The notes: a model not told the origin generated them from the sequence alone. Positions 1-5,530 are shown, counted from the stretch's first letter. The stretch: 7,604 nucleotides of DNA from Eubacteriales bacterium (GCA_030536565.1 JAUNPT010000110.1:1-7604), one strand, 5' to 3'. A program made the numbers and translations.

Positions 1-829
1 CTTTTAATTCTTCTCTTACTTCTTCTCTTACATCATTCATCATTTCTTCAATCGCTTTACACATATCTATTTTCCCACTCCCTTCTTTTTGCTCATAAGT
101 TAACTTCACGTTTGTTATTTCCGAAATCAATTCTGCCGTATTTTTCTCAACGTTGGTAAATCTATCTCTCTTTTTTTCAAGCATTTCAAAAAAAGCTTTT
201 TTATTGCCCATGTATTTTATGCTTTCCAACACTAAGCCTAATTCTGTATGGAACTTTGTAAAATCTTCTATTTCATTAGGTGTAATTAAGTTAATATAGT
301 AATTAGGAATAAACCTCTTGAATTCATCTTCCACATCAAGCATCTCATGCAGAAATCTGGCTCCATCCCACTTCTTCGTTCCCCAGTAAACAACTATAGT
401 TATTACTGGTTTTATTTTATCATCTTTCCTGATTCCAGACAAGAATTCCGCTGATTTTTTAACCTTTTTCATCTTTCGATTTTCATTACCAATCTCATTA
501 ACCTGCGATGAATAACTAATAGCATCATAAAGCATATTCCTAATTACCATCGCATAATTAATCTTAGCTTGATTTTCTACTCCCATCACGACAAATGTTG
601 CTTTATCCGAAGTTTTTACTTCAACCATCTTAATAACATCTCTAAATTTCTGAACAGGAATTGAAATATCACCATCTCTAAATGGCATTACCAATTCTCC
701 CGGATCCTTCTCCACTAACTCCTCTGGCTTAATCACCTGTTCTCCATCAAACAGCATATAGTTACAGATATCTGCAAACACACTGTTGTCGCGTACATAC
801 TCCCTTGTACGAATATCAGTCTTCCCCAT
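1..829 (-). CDS. Rpn family PD-(D/E)XK nuclease / putative transposase, C-terminus cut by window edge
   Basis: An uninterrupted frame runs from ATG 829 to the window edge (276 codons seen, no stop). The protein begins MGKTDIRTREYVRDNSVFAD and matches the Rpn/PDDEXK_2 group (YhgA-like) common in Lachnospiraceae. Visible core motifs are D64 in KFRDV, E85 and Q87 in GVENQ (the E-x-Q form of the PD-(D/E)XK nuclease motif), the helix RNMLYDAISYSSQ (97-109), and the YWGTKKWDGARFLHEML segment (about 151-167) typical of the family. The tail is Glu/Arg-rich with two VREE repeats (267-274). ATG 829 is preferred over the in-frame ATG 838 because AGAAGGG lies 9 bases upstream of it. The family is known to have DNA nuclease activity, to promote recombination, and in E. 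coli RpnA to act in phage defence. Whether this copy is active is inference; the candidate catalytic residues are present. It has its own promoter and does not look like part of the decarboxylase cluster. Confidence 0.82.
   Translation of the reverse strand, partial: MGKTDIRTREYVRDNSVFADICNYMLFDGEQVIKPEELVEKDPGELVMPFRDGDISIPVQKFRDVIKMVEVKTSDKATFVVMGVENQAKINYAMVIRNMLYDAISYSSQVNEIGNENRKMKKVKKSAEFLSGIRKDDKIKPVITIVVYWGTKKWDGARFLHEMLDVEDEFKRFIPNYYINLITPNEIEDFTKFHTELGLVLESIKYMGNKKAFFEMLEKKRDRFTNVEKNTAELISEITNVKLTYEQKEGSGKIDMCKAIEEMMNDVREEVREELK
8..31 (-). repeat. 12-base tandem repeat in the Rpn coding tail
   Basis: The 12-base unit TTCTTCTCTTAC (plus strand) occurs twice without interruption at 8-19 and 20-31 and encodes VREE-VREE on the minus strand. 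The bases to the left (LK codons) start to differ, so in this window there are two copies; more may lie outside. Repeats of this type are common in the variable C-terminal tails of Rpn proteins. Confidence 0.75.
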
Positions 830-838
830 GTAATTCAT
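830..838 (-). promoter_or_regulatory. Spacer that decides the Rpn start codon (RBS at 839-845)
   Basis: On the minus strand AGAAGGG ends just before an ATG at 838 and lies 9 bases before a second in-frame ATG at 829. The distance is too short for 838 and normal for 829, so translation should start at 829. Confidence 0.6.
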
Positions 839-1031
839 CCCTTCTATTCTCTTGTTTTAATGAAACCAACGTTACCGATGTGATTGCAACTTATGTAACT
901 TATGAATTTATTAATACCTCCCCAAATAATGGGCAATCTATTAACGATAATGAACTGTAGCTTAGCTACCATAAACGATATATTGTCATAGCAGTCTTTG
1001 TATACTAATATTATAATAAATCTATAATAAG
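839..1031 (-). other. Long 5' leader of the Rpn gene, no recognised RNA element
   Basis: About 190 bases separate the Rpn promoter from its start codon. The stretch holds a small 5-base stem with a 3-base loop (GTAGC/GCTAC, 957-969) and a 42-codon ATG frame (972-844) without a Shine-Dalgarno sequence. I see no riboswitch fold that I recognise. Confidence 0.4.
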
Positions 1032-1060
1032 ATAATATGCTAAATGTTATTTCTTGTCAA
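1032..1060 (-). promoter_or_regulatory. Sigma-A promoter of the Rpn gene
   Basis: Read on the minus strand, a perfect -35 TTGACA (1060-1055) is followed after exactly 17 bases by a -10 TATTAT (1037-1032), in very AT-rich surroundings. Transcription would start near 1025 and run into the Rpn gene. This indicates that the Rpn gene is expressed independently of the decarboxylase cluster, whose terminator lies just upstream. Confidence 0.8.
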
Positions 1061-1094
1061 CATTTTTTCATTGCAAAATGTATATTGGGGGCTT

Positions 1095-1131
1095 TAGACT
1101 TTTTCCTACTCTTTTCTTGCAAAAAAGTCTA
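1095..1131. repeat. 10-base inverted repeat between terminator and Rpn promoter
   Basis: TAGACTTTTT (1095-1104) and AAAAAGTCTA (1122-1131) are perfect inverted repeats around a 17-base pyrimidine-rich loop. No T tract follows on either strand, so it is not a standard terminator. Its role is unknown. Confidence 0.5.
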
Positions 1132-1172
1132 GGACCGTTCCCGCAAAGCTAGTTTTTCATAACAAAGTCATC

Positions 1173-1223
1173 AAAAAAGAGGCCTCGCTTTAACGATTTT
1201 TCAATCATTAAAGCGACAGCCTC
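1173..1223 (-). terminator. Rho-independent terminator of the decarboxylase cluster
   Basis: On the minus strand GAGGC, a 2-base bulge (TG), then TCGCTTTAA pair with TTAAAGCGA and GCCTC across a short A-rich loop, followed at once by six T (1178-1173). It begins 28 bases after the oadA stop codon, so transcription of the cluster should end here. Confidence 0.88.
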
Positions 1224-1251
1224 CTGCCTTTATACATTTATTACAATTCTA

Positions 1252-2670
1252 TTATACAGGATATGACTTGCTGTCTGTATCAGCAGCCTTAGGGTCAACC
1301 TTAGTCTGCTGAGCCTCTCTGTACTTGAAGAACTCTGTTGCTACTGCTGGGAATAATGCATAAGAAAGAACATCCTCATCCTGCTGCTTGTATTCCTGAA
1401 CAACCGGGTCCTTTTCAAACTTTTCAAGCTGTGGCTCAATTAAATCTGCTGGCCGGCATGTAATTGGCTCTGTATCACCAATTGCCTTCTTCTGAACTTC
1501 TGGATTGAATGGCTTAATTGTCTGTCCAAATTCACCTGCAAGAACCTTTTTAGATTCCTTAGTAATCATCTTGTAACGCTCACCCTGCAACACATTTAAT
1601 ACAGCCTGAGTACCAACAATCTGTGATGATGGTGTAACAAGAGGTGGTTCACCATAATCCTTACGAACTCTTGGGATTTCCTCAAGAACCTCTCTGTACT
1701 TGTCCTCAGCTCCATTTTCCTTAAGCTGTGAAACAAGGTTAGAAAGCATTCCACCCGGTACCTGATAAAGAAGTGTCTTAATATTAACGCCAAGAACCTT
1801 AGTACTCATAAGTCCGCTCTTTAATGCTTCATCACGCATTGGCTGGAAATAATCTGCGATTTCAGCAAGTAAGTTCTGGTCAAGACCTGTATCATATTCT
1901 GTACCCTTAAATGTCTCCACCATAACCTCAGTTGCCGGCTGGCTTGTACCCATTGAGAATGGAGACATAGCTGTATCAATAATATCAGCACCAGCTTCTA
2001 CAGCCTTTAAGTATGTCATTGAAGCAACACCTGATGTATAGTGTGTATGCATCTGAATTGGAAGTGAAGACCCCTCCTTTAAGGCCTGAACAAGCTCTGT
2101 AGCCTTGTATGGAAGTAAAAGTCCTGCCATATCCTTAATACATATAGAATCAGCACCCATATCTTCAATTTTCTTAGCTGTCTCTTTCCAGTAATCAAGT
2201 GTATAAGCATCACCCAACGTATAAGAAAGAGCAATCTGGGCATGTCCCTTTTCCTTCTTAGCAGCCTTAACAGCTGTCTCAAGGTTTCTTAAATCGTTAA
2301 AACAGTCGAAGATTCTAATGATATCAATACCATTTGCTAATGACTTCTGTACAAAATACTCAACAACATCATCTGAGTAATGGTTATATCCAAGAATATT
2401 CTGACCTCTAAATAACATCTGCAGCTTAGTATTTTTAAACCCATCTCTTAATTTACGAAGTCTTTCCCATGGGTCTTCCTTTAAGAATCTAAGTGACGCA
2501 TCAAATGTTGCACCTCCCCAGCATTCTACTGAATGATAACCAACCTTATCCATCTTATCAACGATAGGAAGCATCTGTTCTGTTGTCATTCTTGTAGCAA
2601 TAAGGGACTGATGAGCATCACGTAATATAGTTTCAGTAATCTTTAATGGTTTTTTAACCTGTTCTGCCAT
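1252..2670 (-). CDS. oadA: Oxaloacetate decarboxylase alpha / transcarboxylase 5S-type carboxyltransferase subunit
   Basis: This cytoplasmic carboxyltransferase moves CO2 between oxaloacetate/pyruvate and biotin; family members are OadA, the C-terminal part of pyruvate carboxylase, and transcarboxylase 5S. The 472-residue protein is a DRE-TIM (HMGL-like) barrel followed by the conserved PYC/OadA domain (from about 300, with LLYQVPGGMLSNL). Metal and active-site residues are visible: D18 in ETILRDAHQS, H208 and H210 in QMHTHYTSG, and K179 in CIKDMAG, the position of the carbamylated lysine (K184 in Propionibacterium 5S). It has no C-terminal biotinyl domain, unlike Klebsiella OadA, which fits the separate carrier gene at 4318-4686. 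The start is set at 2670 (MAEQVKK) rather than the upstream ATG 2685, because a GGAGG lies 8 bases before 2670 and forms part of the second and third codons of the longer reading. It is last in the cluster, separated from oadB by the hairpin array. Confidence 0.93.
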   Translation of the reverse strand: MAEQVKKPLKITETILRDAHQSLIATRMTTEQMLPIVDKMDKVGYHSVECWGGATFDASLRFLKEDPWERLRKLRDGFKNTKLQMLFRGQNILGYNHYSDDVVEYFVQKSLANGIDIIRIFDCFNDLRNLETAVKAAKKEKGHAQIALSYTLGDAYTLDYWKETAKKIEDMGADSICIKDMAGLLLPYKATELVQALKEGSSLPIQMHTHYTSGVASMTYLKAVEAGADIIDTAMSPFSMGTSQPATEVMVETFKGTEYDTGLDQNLLAEIADYFQPMRDEALKSGLMSTKVLGVNIKTLLYQVPGGMLSNLVSQLKENGAEDKYREVLEEIPRVRKDYGEPPLVTPSSQIVGTQAVLNVLQGERYKMITKESKKVLAGEFGQTIKPFNPEVQKKAIGDTEPITCRPADLIEPQLEKFEKDPVVQEYKQQDEDVLSYALFPAVATEFFKYREAQQTKVDPKAADTDSKSYPV

Positions 2671-2683
2671 CTTAATATCCTCC
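2671..2683 (-). promoter_or_regulatory. Ribosome binding site that decides the oadA start
   Basis: GGAGG (2683-2679, minus strand) is placed 8 bases before ATG 2670. The in-frame ATG at 2685 overlaps this motif and has only AT-rich sequence upstream of it, so it is unlikely to be used. Confidence 0.85.
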
Positions 2684-2705
2684 ATAATTATTATTGTAAT
2701 AACCA

Positions 2706-2746
2706 GGAATGAACAGCTCGCTACGTGAGCAGATTCATTCCGTCAC
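2706..2746. repeat. Nested hairpin unit 1
   Basis: Outer arms GGAATGAA (2706-2713) and TTCATTCC (2734-2741); spacer CA; inner arms GCTCGC (2716-2721) and GTGAGC (2725-2730, one G-T pair); loop TAC; right spacer AGA; then the constant tail GTCAC (2742-2746). Its layout is the same as in units 2 and 3 with unrelated arm sequence. Confidence 0.85.
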
Positions 2747-2758
2747 TTGCCATTCCCA

Positions 2759-2801
2759 GAATGCGAACAGTTCCCTACGGGAACGTATTCGCATTCGTCA
2801 C
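2759..2801. repeat. Nested hairpin unit 2
   Basis: Outer arms GAATGCGAA (2759-2767) and TTCGCATTC (2788-2796); spacer CA; inner arms GTTCCC (2770-2775) and GGGAAC (2779-2784); loop TAC; right spacer GTA; constant tail GTCAC (2797-2801) followed by AGCA. All 15 pairs are perfect. Confidence 0.9.
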
Positions 2802-2817
2802 AGCACACACCCACCCC

Positions 2818-2857
2818 CGAGGCGACAGTCCGCTACGCGGACGAATCGCCTCGTCAC
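2818..2857. repeat. Nested hairpin unit 3
   Basis: Outer arms CGAGGCGA (2818-2825) and TCGCCTCG (2846-2853, the last G shared with the tail); spacer CA; inner arms GTCCGC (2828-2833) and GCGGAC (2837-2842); loop TAC; right spacer GAA; tail GTCAC (2853-2857). All pairs are perfect. Confidence 0.9.
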
Positions 2858-2890
2858 TCTCGCTATGCGAACGTATTTCAGTTCCGTCAC
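2858..2890. repeat. Half-deleted nested hairpin unit 4
   Basis: Only the inner hairpin TCGC (2860-2863) / GCGA (2867-2870) with loop TAT, the right spacer GTA (2873-2875), a right outer arm (about 2876-2885) and the tail GTCAC plus AGCA (2886-2894) are present. The left outer arm and CA spacer that the other units have are missing, because unit 3 abuts directly. It appears to be a truncated copy. Confidence 0.65.
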
Positions 2891-2904
2891 AGCAGGCAGG
2901 AGAA

Positions 2905-2926
2905 GGTTTCATGCTTGCATGAAACC
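2905..2926. repeat. Perfect 10-base-pair hairpin
   Basis: GGTTTCATGC (2905-2914) pairs with GCATGAAACC (2917-2926) around a 2-base TT centre. It has no inner/outer nesting and no T tract. Confidence 0.85.
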
Positions 2927-2932
2927 CTAAAA

Positions 2933-2963
2933 TCGCGTAGCGGAATTCACTTCCGCGTAGCGA
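2933..2963. repeat. Composite hairpin with two GCGTAGCG copies
   Basis: TCGC (2933-2936) can pair with GCGA (2960-2963) and GCGGAA (2940-2945) with TTCCGC (2951-2956) around a TTCAC loop. Alternatively, each of the two GCGTAGCG direct copies (2935-2942 and 2955-2962) folds as a small stem with a GTA loop, the reverse-complement form of the TAC loop in units 1-3. It may be two fused, decayed repeat copies. Confidence 0.65.
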
Positions 2964-3012
2964 AACGAAGCAATAAGGGTCCAACGGACCTATGCACGAA
3001 ATTGCTTCGTTT
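2963..3012. repeat. Nested hairpin unit with 12-base outer arms
   Basis: Outer arms AAACGAAGCAAT (2963-2974) and ATTGCTTCGTTT (3001-3012) are perfect. Inner arms GGTCC (2978-2982) and GGACC (2986-2990) enclose an AAC loop. The architecture is the same nested type as units 1-3, but the spacers are 3 and 10 bases, the loop differs, and the GTCAC tail is absent. Confidence 0.85.
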
Positions 3013-3025
3013 GTTCCTTTTTCCC

Positions 3026-3052
3026 TAGAACGATATCATTGATATCGTTCTA
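3026..3052. repeat. Simple hairpin A, 12-base-pair stem
   Basis: TAGAACGATATC (3026-3037) pairs perfectly with GATATCGTTCTA (3041-3052) around ATT. It is the first of four simple hairpins placed back to back up to the oadB stop codon. Confidence 0.9.
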
Positions 3053-3053
3053 A

Positions 3054-3077
3054 AGATTTCGGCTTTCGACGAAATCT
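3054..3077. repeat. Simple hairpin B, 8-base-pair stem
   Basis: AGATTTCG (3054-3061) pairs with CGAAATCT (3070-3077) around an 8-base loop. One base separates it from hairpin A. Confidence 0.85.
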
Positions 3078-3080
3078 CCA

Positions 3081-3104
3081 AGACTACAACGTAAGTTGTA
3101 ATCT
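3081..3104. repeat. Simple hairpin C, 10-base-pair stem
   Basis: AGACTACAAC (3081-3090) pairs with GTTGTAATCT (3095-3104) around GTAA. The single imperfect pair is a C-A on the plus strand but a permitted G-U in minus-strand RNA. Confidence 0.8.
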
Positions 3105-3105
3105 T

Positions 3106-3129
3106 AAGTTCAGACGCCAGTCTGAACTT
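3106..3129. repeat. Simple hairpin D, abutting the oadB stop codon
   Basis: AAGTTCAGAC (3106-3115) pairs perfectly with GTCTGAACTT (3120-3129) around GCCA. Position 3130 is the last base of the oadB stop codon, so a translating ribosome would cover or melt this hairpin. No T tract follows, which argues against a terminator. Confidence 0.88.
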
Positions 3130-4281
3130 CTACATTACTCCAAACATCGCCATAAAGGTACCAGCCGCAACCGCTGTACCGATAACACCGGCTACATTAG
3201 GCCCCATTGCATGCATAAGCAGGAAGTTTGATGGGTCTGCCTGTGCACCAACCTTCTGTGATACTCTGGCTGCCATAGGAACAGCCGATACACCCGCTGA
3301 ACCAATTAAAGGATTAACCTTGCCATGAGTCACCTTACACATAATCTTACCAAATAAAACACCTGCTGCTGTACCAAATGCAAATGCAATTAAACCAAGT
3401 GCAACAATCTTTAATGTATCAAGATTTAAGAAAGCTTCTGCACTTGTTGTAGCACCAACTGATGTACCAAGAATAATAACAACAATATACATAAGAGCAT
3501 TTGACGCTGTGTCTGATAACTGCTTAACAACGCCTGACTCCTTAAATAAGTTTCCTAACATAAGCATACCTACCAAAGGTGCTGTTGTAGGAAGAATCAT
3601 AACTACTACAATCGTTACAACTACTGGGAAAAGAATCTTTTCAAGCTTTGAAACCGGTCTTAACTGTTCCATCTTAACTTCTCTTTCCTCTTTTGTTGTT
3701 AATGCCTTCATAATAGGCGGCTGAATAATAGGTACCAGTGACATATACGAATATGCTGCTACAGCTATAGGTCCCATGTATGCAGTCTGACCAAGCTTAC
3801 CAGCCAGGAATATTGATGTAGGTCCATCAGCACCGCCAATAATTGAAATAGCTGCAGCTGCCTTATCAGGAAAGCCCATGAAAATAGCCATAATATAGGC
3901 AGCAAAAATACCAAACTGTGCTGCCGCTCCTAATAAGAAGCTCTTAGGGTTGGCAATAAGCGGACCAAAGTCTGTCATGGCACCAACTCCAAGGAAAATA
4001 AGCGAAGGTAATATACTCCACTCGTCCAACAAATAGAAATAATGTAATAAACCACCTACTCCGCTGCTTGAATCTTCAATAGCCAGCATTATATCTGGAT
4101 AAAGATTAACAAGAAGCATACCAAATGAAATTGGTACAAGAAGAAGAGGTTCGTATCCTTTTTTAACTGCTAAATATAAGAAAACCAAAGCAACGACAAC
4201 CATTAAATAATTGCCCCATGTAAGGCCAAAAAATGCTGTCTGCTGTACGAGGTTTCCCAATGTTGTTATAATATAACTCAT
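3130..4281 (-). CDS. oadB: Na+-pumping decarboxylase beta subunit (OadB/MmdB/GcdB family)
   Basis: This integral membrane protein decarboxylates carboxybiotin and couples the reaction to Na+ export. The 383 residues are strongly hydrophobic with many membrane segments and open with a family-typical stretch (GLTWGNYLMVVVALVFLYLA, 19-38). Residues known to matter in Klebsiella OadB are conserved: D152 in IIGGADGPTS (D203 in Klebsiella), and N323, G327, S332 and R339 in the NPLIGSAGVSAVPMAARV segment (N373, G377, S382, R389). The AAYSYMSLVPIIQPP helix (175-189) contains tyrosines at the expected site. The C-terminus MHAMGPNVAGVIGTAVAAG is also typical, so the pump appears intact. GGAGG sits 7 bases before ATG 4281, and the gene follows the biotin carrier after 36 bases. 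Sequence does not separate oxaloacetate, methylmalonyl-CoA and glutaconyl-CoA systems, because this subunit sees only carboxybiotin. Confidence 0.95.
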   Translation of the reverse strand: MSYIITTLGNLVQQTAFFGLTWGNYLMVVVALVFLYLAVKKGYEPLLLVPISFGMLLVNLYPDIMLAIEDSSSGVGGLLHYFYLLDEWSILPSLIFLGVGAMTDFGPLIANPKSFLLGAAAQFGIFAAYIMAIFMGFPDKAAAAISIIGGADGPTSIFLAGKLGQTAYMGPIAVAAYSYMSLVPIIQPPIMKALTTKEEREVKMEQLRPVSKLEKILFPVVVTIVVVMILPTTAPLVGMLMLGNLFKESGVVKQLSDTASNALMYIVVIILGTSVGATTSAEAFLNLDTLKIVALGLIAFAFGTAAGVLFGKIMCKVTHGKVNPLIGSAGVSAVPMAARVSQKVGAQADPSNFLLMHAMGPNVAGVIGTAVAAGTFMAMFGVM

Positions 4282-4317
4282 CTTTTAACCTCCAGTTTAA
4301 ATGACTCTTAAGTCGGC

Positions 4318-4686
4318 TTAGTTCATTGAAACTAATACCTTTCCTGTCTCTACTGAATCACCAACTGAACATTCAACTGTTGCAACAGTTCCATCCTGTG
4401 GTGCACAGATTTCATTTTCCATTTTCATAGCTTCAAGAACTGCTAATACATCGCCCTTCTTAACTGCTGCTCCAGCTGCTGCGTTAACCTTTAAGATTTT
4501 ACCCTGCATAGGTGCTGTAACTTTAACTGCTCCCTGTGCTCCTGCTGGCGCTGCAGCTGCTGCCTTAGGTGCTGCCTTTAAAACTGCCTTAGCTGCTGGT
4601 GCTTTAACTGCCCCTGTGCTTCCTGTTCCTTCTTCTACTGTTACATCATAAACATTTCCGTTTACAGTGATTGTATAATTCTTCAT
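4318..4686 (-). CDS. Biotin carrier protein (1.3S / gamma-type biotinyl subunit)
   Basis: This small carrier holds the biotin that moves carboxyl groups between the two carboxyltransferases and OadB. It has 122 residues: an N-terminal segment MKNYTITVNGNVYDVTVEE typical of 1.3S/MmdC/GcdC carriers, an Ala/Pro/Lys-rich flexible linker (about 26-52), and a C-terminal biotinyl/lipoyl domain (about 54-122). The biotinylation motif EAMKMEN places biotin on K88, 34 residues from the end, as usual. The start is set at ATG 4686: GGAGG lies 8 bases upstream, and the longer reading begins with a TTG (4701) that overlaps this site. The RBS is inside the last codons of the preceding OadG-like gene, whose stop ends 2 bases before this ATG, so translation of the two is probably coupled. 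Confidence 0.95.
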   Translation of the reverse strand: MKNYTITVNGNVYDVTVEEGTGSTGAVKAPAAKAVLKAAPKAAAAAPAGAQGAVKVTAPMQGKILKVNAAAGAAVKKGDVLAVLEAMKMENEICAPQDGTVATVECSVGDSVETGKVLVSMN

Positions 4687-4699
4687 GATTATTTCCTCC
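4687..4699 (-). promoter_or_regulatory. Ribosome binding site that decides the biotin carrier start
   Basis: GGAGG (4699-4695, minus strand) lies 8 bases before ATG 4686 and encodes part of the Trp-Arg codons at the end of the upstream gene. This rules against the TTG at 4701 and indicates translational coupling. Confidence 0.85.
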
Positions 4700-5513
4700 A
4701 ATTATTAACTTTCTTGATTGAACGTACAACAAGTCCATCTGCTGAAGTACCTTCACTTGCTGCTATTGCCGCTGTAATTACAGCAACCAGCTCTAAATCA
4801 TCCATTTCATTTTCTTCATTAGATACTATCTGGGCAATTGCATTATCAACTCCCTTTGTCTCAGCTTCGTTAACCTCTGGCTTCTTCTGGCCAATCTTGT
4901 TAACATGCTTAAGCAATGAAATAATAAATGAAATAAATATCAATACTGCAAATACCGTACCCATACCAAGTAATGTATTAAGCACAGCCTTTTCCATCTT
5001 TTCACCTCTTGTATAAGTTGGATTAATTGCACCACTTTCAAGATTCATATCCTCGTCAATGGTAAATTCAAATGAACATTTTCTATTCTCATAAGTTGTA
5101 TCAACTGATACTACACAAAGTGTTCCTGTCTCATCACTGATTTCAACCTTTGTCCCGTCAATTGACTTTAATGAACCAAGGTCTTGTCTTGTCTTTATCC
5201 AGCCATTTAAAAATTCAACTGTTGCCACGTTCATACCGTCTGGATTAACAGCATATTCTTTCCTGTTAATTTCTGAAAGAGTATGTGCTGCTTCTGCTGC
5301 TGCAGTAATATCGGCATCTGATGTATTATCAAGATACTTAATCTCATCTTCACACCATTTTACAATTTCTTCCTTATTAGCAACTGCTTCCTTATCCTTA
5401 GCACTTTCCTTCATAGAATCTGAAGATATTGTGCTGGAACAGGCTGTCATACAGAATACACAAGCGATGCAAGTGAACAACAATAAGAATTTTCTAAAAT
5501 TATTTCTTTTCAT
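4689..5513 (-). CDS. Lipoprotein with C-terminal OadG-like (decarboxylase gamma/delta) domain
   Basis: The 274-residue protein has three parts. Residues 1-25 are a lipoprotein signal peptide: KRNNFRK, a hydrophobic core, and the lipobox MTAC with lipidation at C25. Residues 26-172 form a charged, probably extracellular domain that I do not recognise with confidence; it resembles small DUF3887-type lipoprotein domains. Residues about 176-201 are one membrane helix, followed by a Lys-rich cytoplasmic stretch and a C-terminal helix ELVAVITAAIAASEGTSADG...VVRSIKKVNNW (241-272), the hallmark of OadG/MmdD-type subunits that bind the carboxyltransferase to the membrane. Ordinary OadG proteins are roughly 80-120 residues and lack the front part. 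GAGGTGA lies 6 bases before ATG 5513, and the gene follows the 12S homologue after 17 bases. The OadG role is supported by motif and context; the function of the outer domain is unknown. Confidence 0.82.
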   Translation of the reverse strand: MKRNNFRKFLLLFTCIACVFCMTACSSTISSDSMKESAKDKEAVANKEEIVKWCEDEIKYLDNTSDADITAAAEAAHTLSEINRKEYAVNPDGMNVATVEFLNGWIKTRQDLGSLKSIDGTKVEISDETGTLCVVSVDTTYENRKCSFEFTIDEDMNLESGAINPTYTRGEKMEKAVLNTLLGMGTVFAVLIFISFIISLLKHVNKIGQKKPEVNEAETKGVDNAIAQIVSNEENEMDDLELVAVITAAIAASEGTSADGLVVRSIKKVNNWRK

Positions 5514-5530
5514 ACTGTTTCACCTCATTA

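Larger units (their letters stand above)
2684..3129. repeat. Hairpin-packed intercistronic region between oadB and oadA
   Basis: About 445 bases without a plausible gene. Nearly every base from 2706 to 3129 falls in an inverted repeat or in a short constant spacer between two. Eleven separate structures can be drawn; the clear ones are listed individually. GC content of the 2706-2962 part is visibly higher than in the neighbouring genes. No run of T follows any hairpin on the minus strand, so readthrough from oadB into oadA is expected, and I see no convincing promoter before oadA. Overlapping plus-strand frames here are side effects of the repeats. Confidence 0.85.

Noticed and set aside
844..972. 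42-codon ATG frame (MVAKLQFIIVNRLPII...) in the leader of the Rpn gene, minus strand
   Set aside because: It has no Shine-Dalgarno sequence before ATG 972 and no recognisable family. Its position directly before the Rpn RBS could suggest a leader peptide, but the sequence alone does not support it.
1596..2282. Minus-strand frames of 65-67 codons inside oadA, and similar ones inside the other genes
   Set aside because: Alternative-frame shadows of well-supported genes, with no RBS and no protein-like composition.
2671..2685. oadA start at ATG 2685 (MEDIKMAEQ)
   Set aside because: No ribosome binding site precedes it; GGAGG within its own second and third codons serves ATG 2670.
2706..2890. 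CRISPR array
   Set aside because: Units are inverted repeats with variable arms and short constant parts, not identical direct repeats with unique spacers, and no cas genes are present.
2709..3028. Overlapping plus- and minus-strand frames of 65-93 codons in the oadB-oadA gap
   Set aside because: They consist of translated hairpin arms, appear in several frames at once, lack ribosome binding sites and resemble no protein.
2706..3129. Integron attC sites or a group of intrinsic terminators
   Set aside because: No integrase gene, no attC core sites recognised, and no T tract follows any hairpin on the transcribed strand.
4687..4701. TTG start of the biotin carrier at 4701
   Set aside because: It overlaps the GGAGG that serves ATG 4686, and the shorter protein begins with the family-typical MKNYTITVNG.
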